Source of the DNA: JACNJF01 sp050288105
GTDB taxonomy: Bacteria; Pseudomonadota; Gammaproteobacteria; GCA-001735895
DNA: 64,000 nt
Reading direction: 5' to 3'
Assembly: GCA_050288105.1 (NCBI GenBank)
Contig: JBNKDE010000012.1
Span: 124,001 to 188,000 of the forward strand
This document shows, piece by piece, positions 18,913 to 28,600 of the stretch. Below the pieces are notes generated by a model, which did not search any database, was not told the origin of the DNA, and saw nothing but the letters and a program-made list of their open reading frames with translations. Position 1 is the stretch's first letter. Each line of letters begins with the position of its first letter. The translations under genes and the position numbers were made by a program.

Positions 18913-19686
18913 ATGAAAAAGCTACTCATTACACTAATTGCTCTAACCTTCGCATCCAACTTGTGGGCTGAGGTGCGTAGCAAGGAAGTTGTCTATCAGG
19001 ATGGTGACCAGCAACTCCGGGGGTATCTCGCCTGGGATGATGCGAAAAAGGGTAAACGTCCAGGCGTTATCGTTGTACATGAATGGTGGGGACTGAACGA
19101 CTACGCAAAGCAACGTGCCCGTCAGCTGGCCGAAGAGGGCTATGTTGCGTTTGCTGCGGATATGTATGGCCCGGGTAAGGTAACCACGCATGCAAAGGAT
19201 GCGCAGGGCTGGATGACTCAAATCACGCAGAATCAGCAAGCCTGGCAGCAGCGGGCTCTGCTCGCATTGGAGCAGCTGAAAGCGAGTCCTCAGGTGGATA
19301 GCTCGCGACTTGCGGCTATCGGTTACTGCTTTGGTGGGGCCACAGTGATGCAAATGGCCTATGCCGGCGCAGATCTGGATGCTGTGGTCAGCTTTCATGG
19401 TTCATTGCCGCCGGCTTCTCCAGAGCAGGCTGCTGCAATTAAATCCCGGGTATTAATCGCGCATGGCGATGCCGATCCCTTTGTGCCTGCGGAACGTATA
19501 GTCAAATTTAAAAAGGCCCTGAGTGAAGCGAATGTTGACTGGGAGATGGATATCTATGCCAACACCCGCCATGGTTTTACCAACCCTGATGCGGGCGCAT
19601 TTGGTATGGAGCAACTGGCGTACAACGAAAAAGCAGACAAACGTTCCTGGCAGCGCATGAAGGACTTTTTCGCAGAGATTTTCTAG
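18913..19686 (+). CDS. Secreted dienelactone hydrolase family protein
   Basis: A 257-aa alpha/beta hydrolase with a clear Sec signal peptide (MKKLLITLIALTFASNLWA). The dienelactone-hydrolase triad is visible: nucleophile C139 in AIGYCFGGA, D188 in HGDADPFVP and H220 in NTRHGFTNP. The oxyanion region HEWWGLND is also typical. It is expected to act in the periplasm on an ester or lactone; the natural substrate is unknown. The start is supported by a strong AAGGAG upstream. Confidence 0.9.
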   Translation: MKKLLITLIALTFASNLWAEVRSKEVVYQDGDQQLRGYLAWDDAKKGKRPGVIVVHEWWGLNDYAKQRARQLAEEGYVAFAADMYGPGKVTTHAKDAQGWMTQITQNQQAWQQRALLALEQLKASPQVDSSRLAAIGYCFGGATVMQMAYAGADLDAVVSFHGSLPPASPEQAAAIKSRVLIAHGDADPFVPAERIVKFKKALSEANVDWEMDIYANTRHGFTNPDAGAFGMEQLAYNEKADKRSWQRMKDFFAEIF

Positions 19687-19709
19687 TATCTCTTTACGGG
19701 CTGTTGCAG

Positions 19710-19748
19710 TTACCCTCTGCATGCTTAGCTCAGGCGTGCAGGGGGTAA
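19710..19748 (+). other. Long stem-loop, possible terminator
   Basis: TTACCCTCTGCATGC and GCGTGCAGGGGGTAA pair over 15 positions with two G-U pairs, around a 9-nt loop. It lies 23 bp after the dienelactone hydrolase stop. There is no good T-run, so it may be a processing or mRNA-end structure and not a classic terminator. Confidence 0.5.
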
Positions 19749-19874
19749 AATTTCAGTACATGAAAAGATCCTCTAATTTGCGCAAGTCTGTGCAAGTCCT
19801 GGGCACACTAGTGAACCCCGGTAGGCACTGAGGCAGTTTACGCATTACCTCAGAGCCTTTTGGGATTACCCTCA

Positions 19875-21962
19875 TTATTTTATTTTACAGCTATCGGTTT
19901 TAAGTAGCTGGTTGACCCAGCTACAGAATTCACGTTGCTGCGGTTTCAGGGTCAAAGCATGCTCGCTCGACTGCGGCAAGGCCAGTGCGATGATACCCGA
20001 CACGATGGCACTGGACATTGAGGTGCCGTTGAGAAAATTATGGCGTCCCCCGCTCACGGTACTGAATATCTGTTCGGCAGGTGCCAGCAGGTCGGCCTTG
20101 TCGGCCAGCAACTGGCTGGGGAAGGGGCGTTGCCCATCCATACCCGCCACCGAGATTACCTCGCTATGACTGGCGGGAAAAGATAGTTGTTGCTGGTTCC
20201 TGTCATTACCAGCAGATGCAATAAGTATCATGCCCTGGGTCGACGCATACTGGATCAGGTTACTCATGAGGGGATCTGCGGCCGGGGTGCCAAAGCTGAA
20301 GTTGACCAGTTGTACCTGTTCGTTGATGGCTTTGTCCTGGGCCCTGGCCAGAGTTGAGCTATAACACTCCGCTGCTTCCGCCCCAGCCTGTAACTGTCGG
20401 CAGGCGCGTAACGCCAATATGCTCGTTCTGGGGGCGAGCCCATCGATACCGAAATCGTTGGTCTGGGCCGCGATGATGCCGGTTACCGCAGTACCGTGGA
20501 TCTCCGCCCGGTACTCCTCATCTCTGATGAAATTCGCACTAGTGATCTGGGCAGCCTTCAGGTCGGGGTGATCAAGCTGCACTCCAGTATCAATGATTGC
20601 AATCCTGCTACCATCTCCCGTCAGGGTCTGGTGTAACAATGGGTAATCCATTAGTTGCGACAGGGATACCAGATCCTGTAAAGGTTCCGCAGTCGCTGGG
20701 CCGGCGTCAGTACGATAGATGTAGTCGGGTTGTGCGCCGATGACACCAGGACGCCTGAGCAAGTCGTTGATCAGCTGTGTGCTCTCGCGTTGGGTCTGGA
20801 ACACCACCACCGCCTGCTTCAGGCTGCTCAGGCTAAACTGCTCGATCACATCCAGCTGGTATTCGTCGATCAGTTTTAACTTGAGCGAGTTACCCAGCAG
20901 GCTGTCATCAACAATGAGCAGGAACTGGTGATCCACGACCCAGGACTCAGGCGCACGCGAAAGTGCATTCGGCTCGCTGGTAGCGATGACCTGCCTGGTA
21001 CTGTCCAGCGCGCTTACCTGCCAGCGATAGGCGGTACCCTCTTGCAGGAAGTCCCTGATGAAGGATTGCTTCAGCGTGTATTGAGGTTGTTTGGTGACGG
21101 CTGAAAACACCACTTTTTTATTGTCCTGCTGCAGAATCTCGAAGCGGTAGCTGTCGGGTTGTGTACTGCTAAACCAGCGAAAGTCCACATCGCCTGTGCT
21201 AGTGATAGAGTAATTATCGGTGGGAGCGATCAGCTCGGGCCTGGCCGCCTGCGCATCGACCTGGGTGACAAAGTAAATGGCTTTCGGCAGGGTAGCAGCG
21301 CTAAGTGCTGGGGAGGTTACCACCAGTTGAACGCTATGGGGTCCACTCACCAGCGTTGGTAAAGGAATATAATCAGGTGTACTGAGTTCGAGCGTGCCTG
21401 CTGAAATCAGGTGTTTGTCGATGCGGTCTATGATTCTGCCATCCACGGTCCAGTAAGCCTGGAAAATACCACTGCCGGTATAACGAATTTGCGCGTGCGC
21501 CTGCAGGTCCGTTTTGTTCCTGGGGACACTGATCTTGGGCAGGCGATTATCAAAATACAGCTGTAATTGTTCTATGCTGACTTCGGTTGGTGTGGTGGTT
21601 ACCGTACCAGGGGCTGGCGGCGGTGTTGTCCCGGAACCCACAATAAATACCGTGATAAAATCCTGTTGTAGACCAACTCCTCCGACGATACATCCTGAAC
21701 CGCTAAGAGTAACATGATAGGTACCAGGCAACTCATAAACATGGGTGATGGTACCGGGAACAGTCGCAGGGGCAGTATCAAAGCTGCCATCACCATAATT
21801 GATGGATACCAGATCGCAGTCGTCGGCCCAGGTGAATGTTAAAGGTACACCGCTCGGCGAAGGGTTTGGTGGTGTGACGAGGAAGTTAATACTGGCAACG
21901 GCCTGGCTGTTGAACAGAAACAGGGCCAGAGTAGCCAGGCATATACGTATCAATTGAGTCAT
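19875..21962 (-). CDS. Secreted subtilisin-like (S8) serine protease with propeptide-like domain
   Basis: A 695-aa exported protease. ATG 21962 is chosen because GAGGAG lies just upstream and the N-terminus is then a clean signal peptide (TLALFLFNSQAVA). Regions in order: a PKD-like domain with C49 and C91 (about 25-115), two beta-rich regions (about 130-340), an inhibitor-I9/propeptide-like domain (about 345-415), and a subtilase catalytic domain with D458 (IIDTGVQLDHPDL), H489 (EIHGTAVTG), oxyanion N586 or nearby (IASAGND) and S648 (NGTSMSSAI). Unusually, the propeptide-like domain sits after 340 residues of other domains. It is the last gene of the sigma/anti-sigma/beta-barrel operon, 16 bp after the barrel gene, so it is probably a direct output of that system. 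Confidence 0.9.
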   Translation of the reverse strand: MTQLIRICLATLALFLFNSQAVASINFLVTPPNPSPSGVPLTFTWADDCDLVSINYGDGSFDTAPATVPGTITHVYELPGTYHVTLSGSGCIVGGVGLQQDFITVFIVGSGTTPPPAPGTVTTTPTEVSIEQLQLYFDNRLPKISVPRNKTDLQAHAQIRYTGSGIFQAYWTVDGRIIDRIDKHLISAGTLELSTPDYIPLPTLVSGPHSVQLVVTSPALSAATLPKAIYFVTQVDAQAARPELIAPTDNYSITSTGDVDFRWFSSTQPDSYRFEILQQDNKKVVFSAVTKQPQYTLKQSFIRDFLQEGTAYRWQVSALDSTRQVIATSEPNALSRAPESWVVDHQFLLIVDDSLLGNSLKLKLIDEYQLDVIEQFSLSSLKQAVVVFQTQRESTQLINDLLRRPGVIGAQPDYIYRTDAGPATAEPLQDLVSLSQLMDYPLLHQTLTGDGSRIAIIDTGVQLDHPDLKAAQITSANFIRDEEYRAEIHGTAVTGIIAAQTNDFGIDGLAPRTSILALRACRQLQAGAEAAECYSSTLARAQDKAINEQVQLVNFSFGTPAADPLMSNLIQYASTQGMILIASAGNDRNQQQLSFPASHSEVISVAGMDGQRPFPSQLLADKADLLAPAEQIFSTVSGGRHNFLNGTSMSSAIVSGIIALALPQSSEHALTLKPQQREFCSWVNQLLKTDSCKIK

Positions 21963-21978
21963 TTTGATTGTCTCCTCA

Positions 21979-23862
21979 CTATGGCTGGTTGGCAACAACC
22001 AGCTTGTAAGTCAGCCAGGCCAGTGAATCATCCTGGATCGTGCTGCCGTCGTTTTCACTGTCATACCATTCCAGTTCCAGGCCAATAGAATGTTGCATAT
22101 GCGCAGACATAACATTGATCCGGCCCAGCGACCAGTCGGTGCTTGCGACAACATAAGTCGATCTGGTATCGGGACCGCTGTTATCGCGTGAGTCACTATA
22201 GGAGCCCGACAACTGGTAGCCGAGTCGATCCTTAAAGGTTTTGCCCAGCAGATACAGGCTCAGGATACTCTGGGTGGTTTTTTGTCCGCTGTTATAGCTG
22301 GTTTCAGTGCTGGTATAACTGGGTGTGAACATCACTGGACCTGTATACAGGCTGGTCGCCAGCGTTGCTGAAGTGATGCGGCTGTCATTGTTGCTGGTGG
22401 TATTGTCATCTAGCTCGGACACCAGGTAGCTGAGTAAATGGTTCCACTGTCCAGTAACGAAACTGAGTTTGGCCAGCACACTGTCGGTAGACGAATCGCG
22501 TATATCGCTGGCAGCGGGTTCGTTCTCACTCTTTAACTGGTTGTTTTGCAGGCTGATGACTGTGGAGAAATTGCGTCCTTTACGATACAGGTACTCAGCA
22601 TTGAGGTAACTGGTAATGAGGCGGGCGCGTGTGCTTTCATCATCCAGATTGTCATGTTCCTGTTGCGCCCTGAGGGTGAAAGCATGTTCACCACGGCCCA
22701 TGCTGGCGGCCATCACAATATATTCACGATCATTCTGCAGTAATGGATTTGCCACCACTGCGTAATTGGTGCCAATGTACTCATAAGCAGCGCTGTAGTC
22801 GATCCAGTCACCGTTTCCTTTTACGCGCAGTCCATAGGCTTTGTCATCTTTGGCGGCCAGGCTGTCGCTGCTATTAGCATCGAAACTCGACTGGTCAAAC
22901 TCGGCCTCGACATTTAAGCCAAGGTTATGATGGGTGGACTGCAGCAGCACGGCGCTGACTTCCCCCTCGCTTGGCTGGCTTGCGCCCAGTATGCCCAGTG
23001 AATCGCCGTTTTGCGCGCCTTTGCTGTATATCGCGCGCAGGTTCAGGGTTTGTTCGGCGGAAGCAATCGCCGTCCAGCCGCTTGAGATACCGATGATGTT
23101 ATTATCACTGCCATCACCAAAACCGGCAGAGCCTCCCGATCCCAGTTGCTGCTGGCTATTGACGGTAAAGAGATCCAACGACAGGCTTTCGCCCTGGTAA
23201 TTGGCGTGTGCTCCACGTCGCGCCAGTTGGTCGATGGTGTTCTGGGACTCATTTAACTGGATGTAACCCACCTCGGCCAGCATGTTATTGTTGTCATTTT
23301 TATGCTGGGCACTGGCGTAATAATTGATCAGCTCAGCGTGATTATTTTTTAACGGGTCAATGTCGGTGCCACGGTCAAACAGCCACAGATCTGCGTTTAC
23401 ATTGCCTGACCAGCTTGCGTTTTGCCAGTAGCCCTGGTGGCCCAGATAAGTGTCTGTTTCGTAATCCTGGGCATTGATATCATTTTTATCCTGCAGTTTG
23501 CCACGTAGGGTAATGCCGAGTTTCAGCGTGCCATCGTAAAAGCTGGACTGACTGGCCTGGTCCAGTTCGATCAGTTTGCGTATACGATAGCCTTCGGCCG
23601 ATAGGTAAGATACCAGCAGGGTATGTTTGCCGCTTTGCATCAGTTGTCCGGTGTCGATGCGGATACCGCCAGTGGTGGTTACCGCGAATTCACTGATATC
23701 CTGATTGTCGAGCAGGATAGACAGGCTTTGAGGATTGAAACCGTTGTCGATTTCGATATCAATGATCGAGTTCTGCTGTTGTGCAGAAGCAGCAATCGGC
23801 TGCATCAGCAGCAGGCAGGCCAGTTGCAAAAGCGTGAATTTGAATACAGCTGTATTAGACAT
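21979..23862 (-). CDS. Putative outer-membrane beta-barrel protein
   Basis: A 627-aa exported protein of no family I recognise. A signal peptide ends near SAQQQ (about residue 27), followed by an Ig-like segment (about 30-100). The rest is a long series of amphipathic strands with alternating hydrophobic residues and aromatic girdles (e.g. SWSGNVNADLWLF, QLSGSYSDSRD, HSIGLELEWYD) typical of a large outer-membrane barrel. It has no cysteines after the signal region. It lies 5 bp after the anti-sigma gene and 16 bp before the protease gene in one operon. It could anchor, export or display the protease, or act as receptor for the signalling cascade; this is inference from context only. Confidence 0.65.
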   Translation of the reverse strand: MSNTAVFKFTLLQLACLLLMQPIAASAQQQNSIIDIEIDNGFNPQSLSILLDNQDISEFAVTTTGGIRIDTGQLMQSGKHTLLVSYLSAEGYRIRKLIELDQASQSSFYDGTLKLGITLRGKLQDKNDINAQDYETDTYLGHQGYWQNASWSGNVNADLWLFDRGTDIDPLKNNHAELINYYASAQHKNDNNNMLAEVGYIQLNESQNTIDQLARRGAHANYQGESLSLDLFTVNSQQQLGSGGSAGFGDGSDNNIIGISSGWTAIASAEQTLNLRAIYSKGAQNGDSLGILGASQPSEGEVSAVLLQSTHHNLGLNVEAEFDQSSFDANSSDSLAAKDDKAYGLRVKGNGDWIDYSAAYEYIGTNYAVVANPLLQNDREYIVMAASMGRGEHAFTLRAQQEHDNLDDESTRARLITSYLNAEYLYRKGRNFSTVISLQNNQLKSENEPAASDIRDSSTDSVLAKLSFVTGQWNHLLSYLVSELDDNTTSNNDSRITSATLATSLYTGPVMFTPSYTSTETSYNSGQKTTQSILSLYLLGKTFKDRLGYQLSGSYSDSRDNSGPDTRSTYVVASTDWSLGRINVMSAHMQHSIGLELEWYDSENDGSTIQDDSLAWLTYKLVVANQP

Positions 23863-23867
23863 GCCTG

Positions 23868-24512
23868 TTACTCCAACCGGGTCTTTTGCGCAAAACGCAC
23901 CAGTTCGTGCTGGCCTAACTGCCCAAGCAGCTTATCCAGATCGGATGTCTGCCCAGTGCTGATGGAATAGACATTTGCGGAAGAGGGGCCTGAGACGATT
24001 TCGAGCTGGTACTGGTGTAGCAAGCTGTTAATCTGTTCCAGCGTCGCGCTGGGCGTGAATACGATATTGAGATTTGCCGCCTGCGCGTGGCTGTTATCGC
24101 TCAGCGTCTGGTAACGTTGCTCGGGATGATCCGGTGGCAGTGAGAAAATTACTACCGCAAGGATGGCAAACTGAGCCAGGGCAACACCCCAGGACAGAAA
24201 CGGATTGCCGAACCACTGCCGCAGCGTGTCGAGCAAAGTCGGCTGCGCCGGTGTCGCTGCTGTAGACGCGTGTTTGTCTGTAGCCAGTGAATTTTTCGCT
24301 GCGATCTTTTCAAACAATGTATCGAAATGCGCTTCATCCGGCATCGGCATCGCGTTGAAGGCGTCATTGATTTCGTTGAATTCCGACAGTTCCTGCTCGA
24401 GTTCAGGGTATTTCTGTAATGCCTGCAGGAATTCACGGGTCTCCTGCTCGGACAGGCTGCCGTTGAGGTGCAACGGAATCAGTTCTCGAAAATGTTCCAC
24501 ACTAGATGTCAT
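23868..24512 (-). CDS. Membrane anti-sigma factor with periplasmic propeptide-like sensor domain
   Basis: A 214-aa single-pass membrane protein that overlaps the ECF sigma gene by 11 bp, the usual arrangement for a cognate anti-sigma factor. Residues 1-75 form a helical cytoplasmic domain; there is no Cys anywhere, so this is not a zinc-binding (HxxxCxxC) type. One membrane helix lies at about 107-125 (SWGVALAQFAILAVVIF). Residues 147-214 form a small alpha/beta periplasmic domain whose pattern (LLHQYQLEIV, SISTGQTSDLDKLLGQL, then ELVRFAQ) resembles the I9/propeptide-like domain of the subtilase in this operon (IDEYQLDVIE, QLINDLLRRPGVIGAQPD). I infer that it holds the sigma factor at the membrane and senses a protease-related signal. 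Confidence 0.8.
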   Translation of the reverse strand: MTSSVEHFRELIPLHLNGSLSEQETREFLQALQKYPELEQELSEFNEINDAFNAMPMPDEAHFDTLFEKIAAKNSLATDKHASTAATPAQPTLLDTLRQWFGNPFLSWGVALAQFAILAVVIFSLPPDHPEQRYQTLSDNSHAQAANLNIVFTPSATLEQINSLLHQYQLEIVSGPSSANVYSISTGQTSDLDKLLGQLGQHELVRFAQKTRLE

Positions 24513-25068
24513 CTTTACTAATACCCATCTTGCTTAGTTGTTTCATTAACAGTTCCTTGGCATAAAACACGCGTGTCTTGGCCGTATTTACCGGTATTTC
24601 CAGTATTTCAGCAACTGTCTGGTAGTTGTATTCGCGCAGTAGGGCGAGGCCCAGAATTTCGCGATGCTGGGGTTTAAGTTCGGCCAGTGCGCGATGGATG
24701 ATGGTTGCTTTTTCGTTACGTTCCAGTTCATCATCCTGCTGGTTGGCGAGCTGATAATCGAGCTGGTCGATATCCTCATGGTGGCGCTTTTTCTTCAGCA
24801 TGTTCATCGCCACGTTACGCGATACGCCAGTCATCCAGGAAAGCGCGCTGGAGTTACCCTGAAAGTTCTTCGCGCTATTCCAGATCTCGTTATAGGCATC
24901 TACAAACACATCTTCTACCATTGAATCGTTATTTAACAAGCGACATAAGTACGCATATATGCGTCGATTTGTCAGTTTGTACAGGCGCTGAAATGCATCA
25001 TGATCTCCGCAGCCAGCAGCGATTAACAAGTCTTCGTGGTTGTCAGTGGTCGCGGCCTGTATATCCAT
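24502..25068 (-). CDS. ECF RNA polymerase sigma factor
   Basis: A 188-aa sigma-70-family group 4 factor. Region 2 is seen in AFQRLYKLTNRRIYAYL, VEDVFVDAYNEIW and LSWMTGVSRNVAMNML; region 4 in LKPQHREILGLAL, YNYQTVAEILEIPVNTAKTRVFYAKELL. No region 3 and no C-terminal extension are present. It heads the minus-strand operon sigma, anti-sigma, barrel and subtilase. A copy of the island-wide TCGAAC-N17-CCACT motif lies immediately upstream and abuts the annotated ATG, which suggests autoregulation. If that motif is the promoter, transcription would start at or just inside the ATG, so translation may really start at the TTG near codon 14 (LLIAAGCGDHDAF), still upstream of region 2. Confidence 0.93.
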   Translation of the reverse strand: MDIQAATTDNHEDLLIAAGCGDHDAFQRLYKLTNRRIYAYLCRLLNNDSMVEDVFVDAYNEIWNSAKNFQGNSSALSWMTGVSRNVAMNMLKKKRHHEDIDQLDYQLANQQDDELERNEKATIIHRALAELKPQHREILGLALLREYNYQTVAEILEIPVNTAKTRVFYAKELLMKQLSKMGISKDDI

Positions 25069-25069
25069 G

Positions 25070-25100
25070 AGTGGTCGTCAGTAGTGAAATGGTTCGAAAA
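25070..25100 (-). promoter_or_regulatory. Island sigma motif upstream of the ECF sigma operon
   Basis: On the minus strand TTTTCGAACC (TCGAAC at 25097-25092) is followed after 17 nt by CCACT (25074-25070). Spacing is identical to the five plus-strand sites, and the site sits directly before the sigma start codon. Interpreted as an autoregulatory promoter of the ECF sigma factor. Confidence 0.7.
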
Positions 25101-25473
25101 GGAAATGGTTTTTTAGTGGAATGCTAACCTAACCACGGGACACAGGGAGCTGTGGAGTTAATTGCGCGGCCCGTTGTGGTGTATTTATCTTGCTCATACT
25201 GTAACACCTGTATCCTTAAAATGTGGTTTATTATTCCAGAGGTATTGTTCCTGATTGAGCTGCGGTGTTATCTACAATTACCTGGATTGAAAATAAGGTG
25301 AAAAGTATACCGTTGCGTCAGTGAGATGATCAACTGCGAGTTTTACTCCATAACCTAAAAACACCCCGCCAGGCTACAGAAACAGGGTAATGGTACAAAC
25401 CTGCCCGCTATTGACCTCTGTTAGCAGCTACCTTAAATACAGCCCAAAAAAATTTTATAAATCACGCATTAAA

Positions 25474-25503
25474 TTTCGAACCCTTTTGCGCGCAGTCTCC
25501 ACC
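25474..25503 (+). promoter_or_regulatory. Island sigma motif upstream of the 1059-aa lipoprotein
   Basis: An A/T-rich stretch then TTTCGAACC (TCGAAC at 25476-25481) and, after 17 nt, CCACC (25499-25503). It lies about 120 bp before the lipoprotein start, leaving a leader of roughly 115 nt. Confidence 0.7.
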
Positions 25504-25625
25504 TACCCGCATACGAACAGGCGGGGGCAAAACCTGCTGAGATTCGGTGAAAGCCATGTTAAGGGGAGATAAGCCCTGTAGTTAAACCCCTTTTAAAAAT
25601 ATCAGAAACGAAGTTGGAGCTAACT

Positions 25626-28600
25626 ATGCGCATAGAAAAAACACCAGTGAAGGTAGTGCAAAACAGTAATATTCATTTAGCTAACAGGCCGCTGCGTTTG
25701 ATGCGCTACCTGTCACAGTTACTAATCGCGCTGTGTTGCGCAGCACTGGTTGCCTGTGGTGGTGGCGGTAATAGCAATCCGCAAGGTAATGCAGGCGGAG
25801 GCAATTCCGCTGGTGGCAATACCGGGGGCGGCAACAGCGGCACCGGGGTTTCCAGCCGTAGCTGGATATCTGCGGCTCCATTTCCCGGTACGCGTTCGGC
25901 CAGTGCCAGCTTCAGTTTTGGTGGGCCCAGCGGTGCCAGCTTCGAATGTAATCTCGATGCTGCCGGCTGGAGCAGTTGCACGAGTCCACACAACATCAGC
26001 GTTAATCCCGGTGAGCATAACTTCCAGGTACGTGCGGTCGTGGCAGGCGTGGTGGATGCACGCCCCGCAAGCTGGCGCTGGGAATACGCTAACGACCTTG
26101 GCCTGCTCGCCTCCACGCAAAGCCCTTTTTACAACAATGGCACTGCGGTTCCGGCGGTTTCGAGTCTGGGCGCAATAAGTGCTACCTGCGAGGCACTTAC
26201 CACACTCGAATTGCGTAACGATCAGGCCGTTAACCGTAGCGCTGAACTAACCTGGAGCGGGGTGGCGATAGCGCGTGAACTTAACATCACAAACAGCAAC
26301 AACCTGATTCTGGTGGGTCCCAATGAAACCTTAACAGCCGTGCAATTCCGCCCGCTGGCGCGCTGGAACGCAGCGGTTTCCGATACCTCAGCGCCAATCA
26401 AATGGCTAGAAGTTGCAGCAGTTACCGCCGTTGATGCCAACAGCAGCAGTAACTATTCGCTGCGTTACTGTGCGACAGCGCCGACGGCTACCGATGCTAA
26501 CGCCCTGCAACTGACGGCTAACCCCAATAATAGCGTCACGGTCGATACCGGTATTAGCCAGGTCACTTTCGATCCCGGCGTAGCGAGCGGAATCAGCAAT
26601 GCGCAGCTGGGAGCGGCATCAATCAATGTCGGCCTGGTGATCGACGGGGCAACCGGTCAAACCGGCACCCCGGTTGTGGATAGCAATGAGTTTCTGGTGG
26701 AGCAAAGCGGTCCGGTAAAAACCGTGATCCGTGCGCGTGGCCACATTACCGGTATCAGCGGCCCCGGCTGTAGCGATCCGCTGGGCTATACGTTGCGCTG
26801 GACTCTGGTACGCGGCAGCGCCGACATTGATGTCGAAACCGATCTGGTCAACGAATGTGGCGATGGTATGTATCCCGCTACACCGGGCGGGGCGATCAAT
26901 GGTTCGGATCTGTGGAGCCGTAGTCTGAATATTTCAAACCTCGGCCTGATGTTTTCTTTCAGCGGTCTGGATGGCAATAGCGTGATGCTGCGCTCAGCTC
27001 GTAACAGCACATCGGTTTCCAGTTACAGCGAAAACTTCATGCTTAGCGATATCAGCCAGCGTAAAGGTGCAGCAAGTAACCCGACTGGCAGCGACTGGCG
27101 CTGGGCTACCGAGGTAATTACTACCACCTCATCAACAAACACAAATTTTGCAGAATTTTTCAATCTACCTGTGGCCGGGGTCAGCGATGCTAGCCTGACC
27201 GTGCTTGCACAACAACCATGGATGCGTTTTCGCGAGCCGCAGAGCGTTGTGGCACAGGCAGCCAGTGGCTCCGATAGTGCCTTCGTCACCCTGTATCCAA
27301 TCAAGTCAGATAGCTCTGACCCTTTTATCCTCGGAGAAGCTCAGGGTGTGTGGGGGCAGGGCCGTCTGACTCTGGAACCCAACGAACTCGGTGACAACCT
27401 GATGATCGCACGTGCTGAGCAAAACAACGCCGCCATGGAACGCGGTCTGCTCTGGCACATGCCGCTATGGTCGCTCAATCAGGCCAGGGTCTACCCGGCG
27501 CTGCCTGCAGCCGACACAGCAGAAATGCAGGCACTGATTCCGCTCATCCAGGGCGCGCACGATAACTCAGTGCATGATTCTATTCTCGGTGGCGCGCAGC
27601 GTGATCGAATGAAAGGCTATTCGCTGGTGGGATGGACCGACTCCATGCAGGAAGGTATCAAGGATATTCTCAACACCACGCTGAATGAATACTCACCCGG
27701 CAGCAATATCTGGAGTCCCACCAATACCGAATTGCTGATGTGGTTCGTCACTGGCGACCCGCAGTGGGTGTGGGATTACGCGCTGCCCGCCGAATGGAAT
27801 CTGTGGAAATCCAATGCCTACAACACCGGCAGCCGGGGCGTGGTCGGTATCCGTAATGGACTGGTGATTGCATCCAGCAGTATCGGCGATGGCGCACGCT
27901 ATCGCTCCGGTTATGGTTCCGATGACAAGTTCTACAACCAGGGTTCCGGTAAGGCCTATGTCATTCGCCCCTATAGCTCACTGGCCGAGCGCTTCCAGGC
28001 GGCGGGCGACACCGTCATCAGCCGCTATATTGCAAACCCTGCCAATCGCGAAGACACCGTCTCAGCGCGAGTGATGACACGCCAGGTCATGCAGCATTTG
28101 AATGCACTGCGCTACGCGGCTGAGTTCTCGCCCGTGAATGGCGCGAACCTGCGCAACCAGTTCAACACGATGATGCAGGAGTATGCGGATGATAACCTGG
28201 CCAATGGTGTGTTCTGCTACAGTGATGATGCAGCAAACAACCAGAACAACTGCGGCTTTGCGCCCAGTGGCATCTTCCACTATGTCGCACTGTGGCAGGA
28301 ACTGTTCTACAACCACGCGCTCGACCTGCCGCCGGACCACGCCCGGCGTGAAGTCATTATAAACGCGCTCGCCACAACCGCACGCCTGATCGACAGCGGT
28401 ATACCGCGTGACAGCAACAACCGGGTCAGTGACTTTTCGCCCAGCGCCTGGGGTGACAGCTATGTATGCGACTTCAGCAGTGGCAGCGATGTGCTTACTC
28501 AATGCGTGCAACACAACTGCACCGGCTTCGCTGACCCCAGTGGTGGCAACTGTCCCACCGACCCGACCTATGACAATGCACATCTGAACGCGCTCGGCAC

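Larger units (their letters stand above)
25069..25625. other. Divergent intergenic region between the sigma operon and the first island lipoprotein
   Basis: This 557-bp gene-free stretch carries two copies of the TCGAAC-N17-CCAC motif facing outward, one for each divergent transcript. It also holds a degenerate CACAGAG-type repeat (AACCACGGGACACAGGGAGC at 25131-25150). The leader from about 25510 to 25625 contains a GC-rich stretch and a short AAGGGG...CCCCTT stem (about 25561-25592) that could influence the downstream mRNA. No ORF in it looks coding. Confidence 0.6.

Noticed and set aside
25510..25600. Leader of the first island lipoprotein with GGGGGCAAAACC and GTGAAAGCC, reminiscent of a cyclic-di-GMP-I riboswitch
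   Set aside because: The conserved GGGACGCAAAGCC core and tetraloop-receptor arrangement are missing; similarity is limited to short purine-rich strings.
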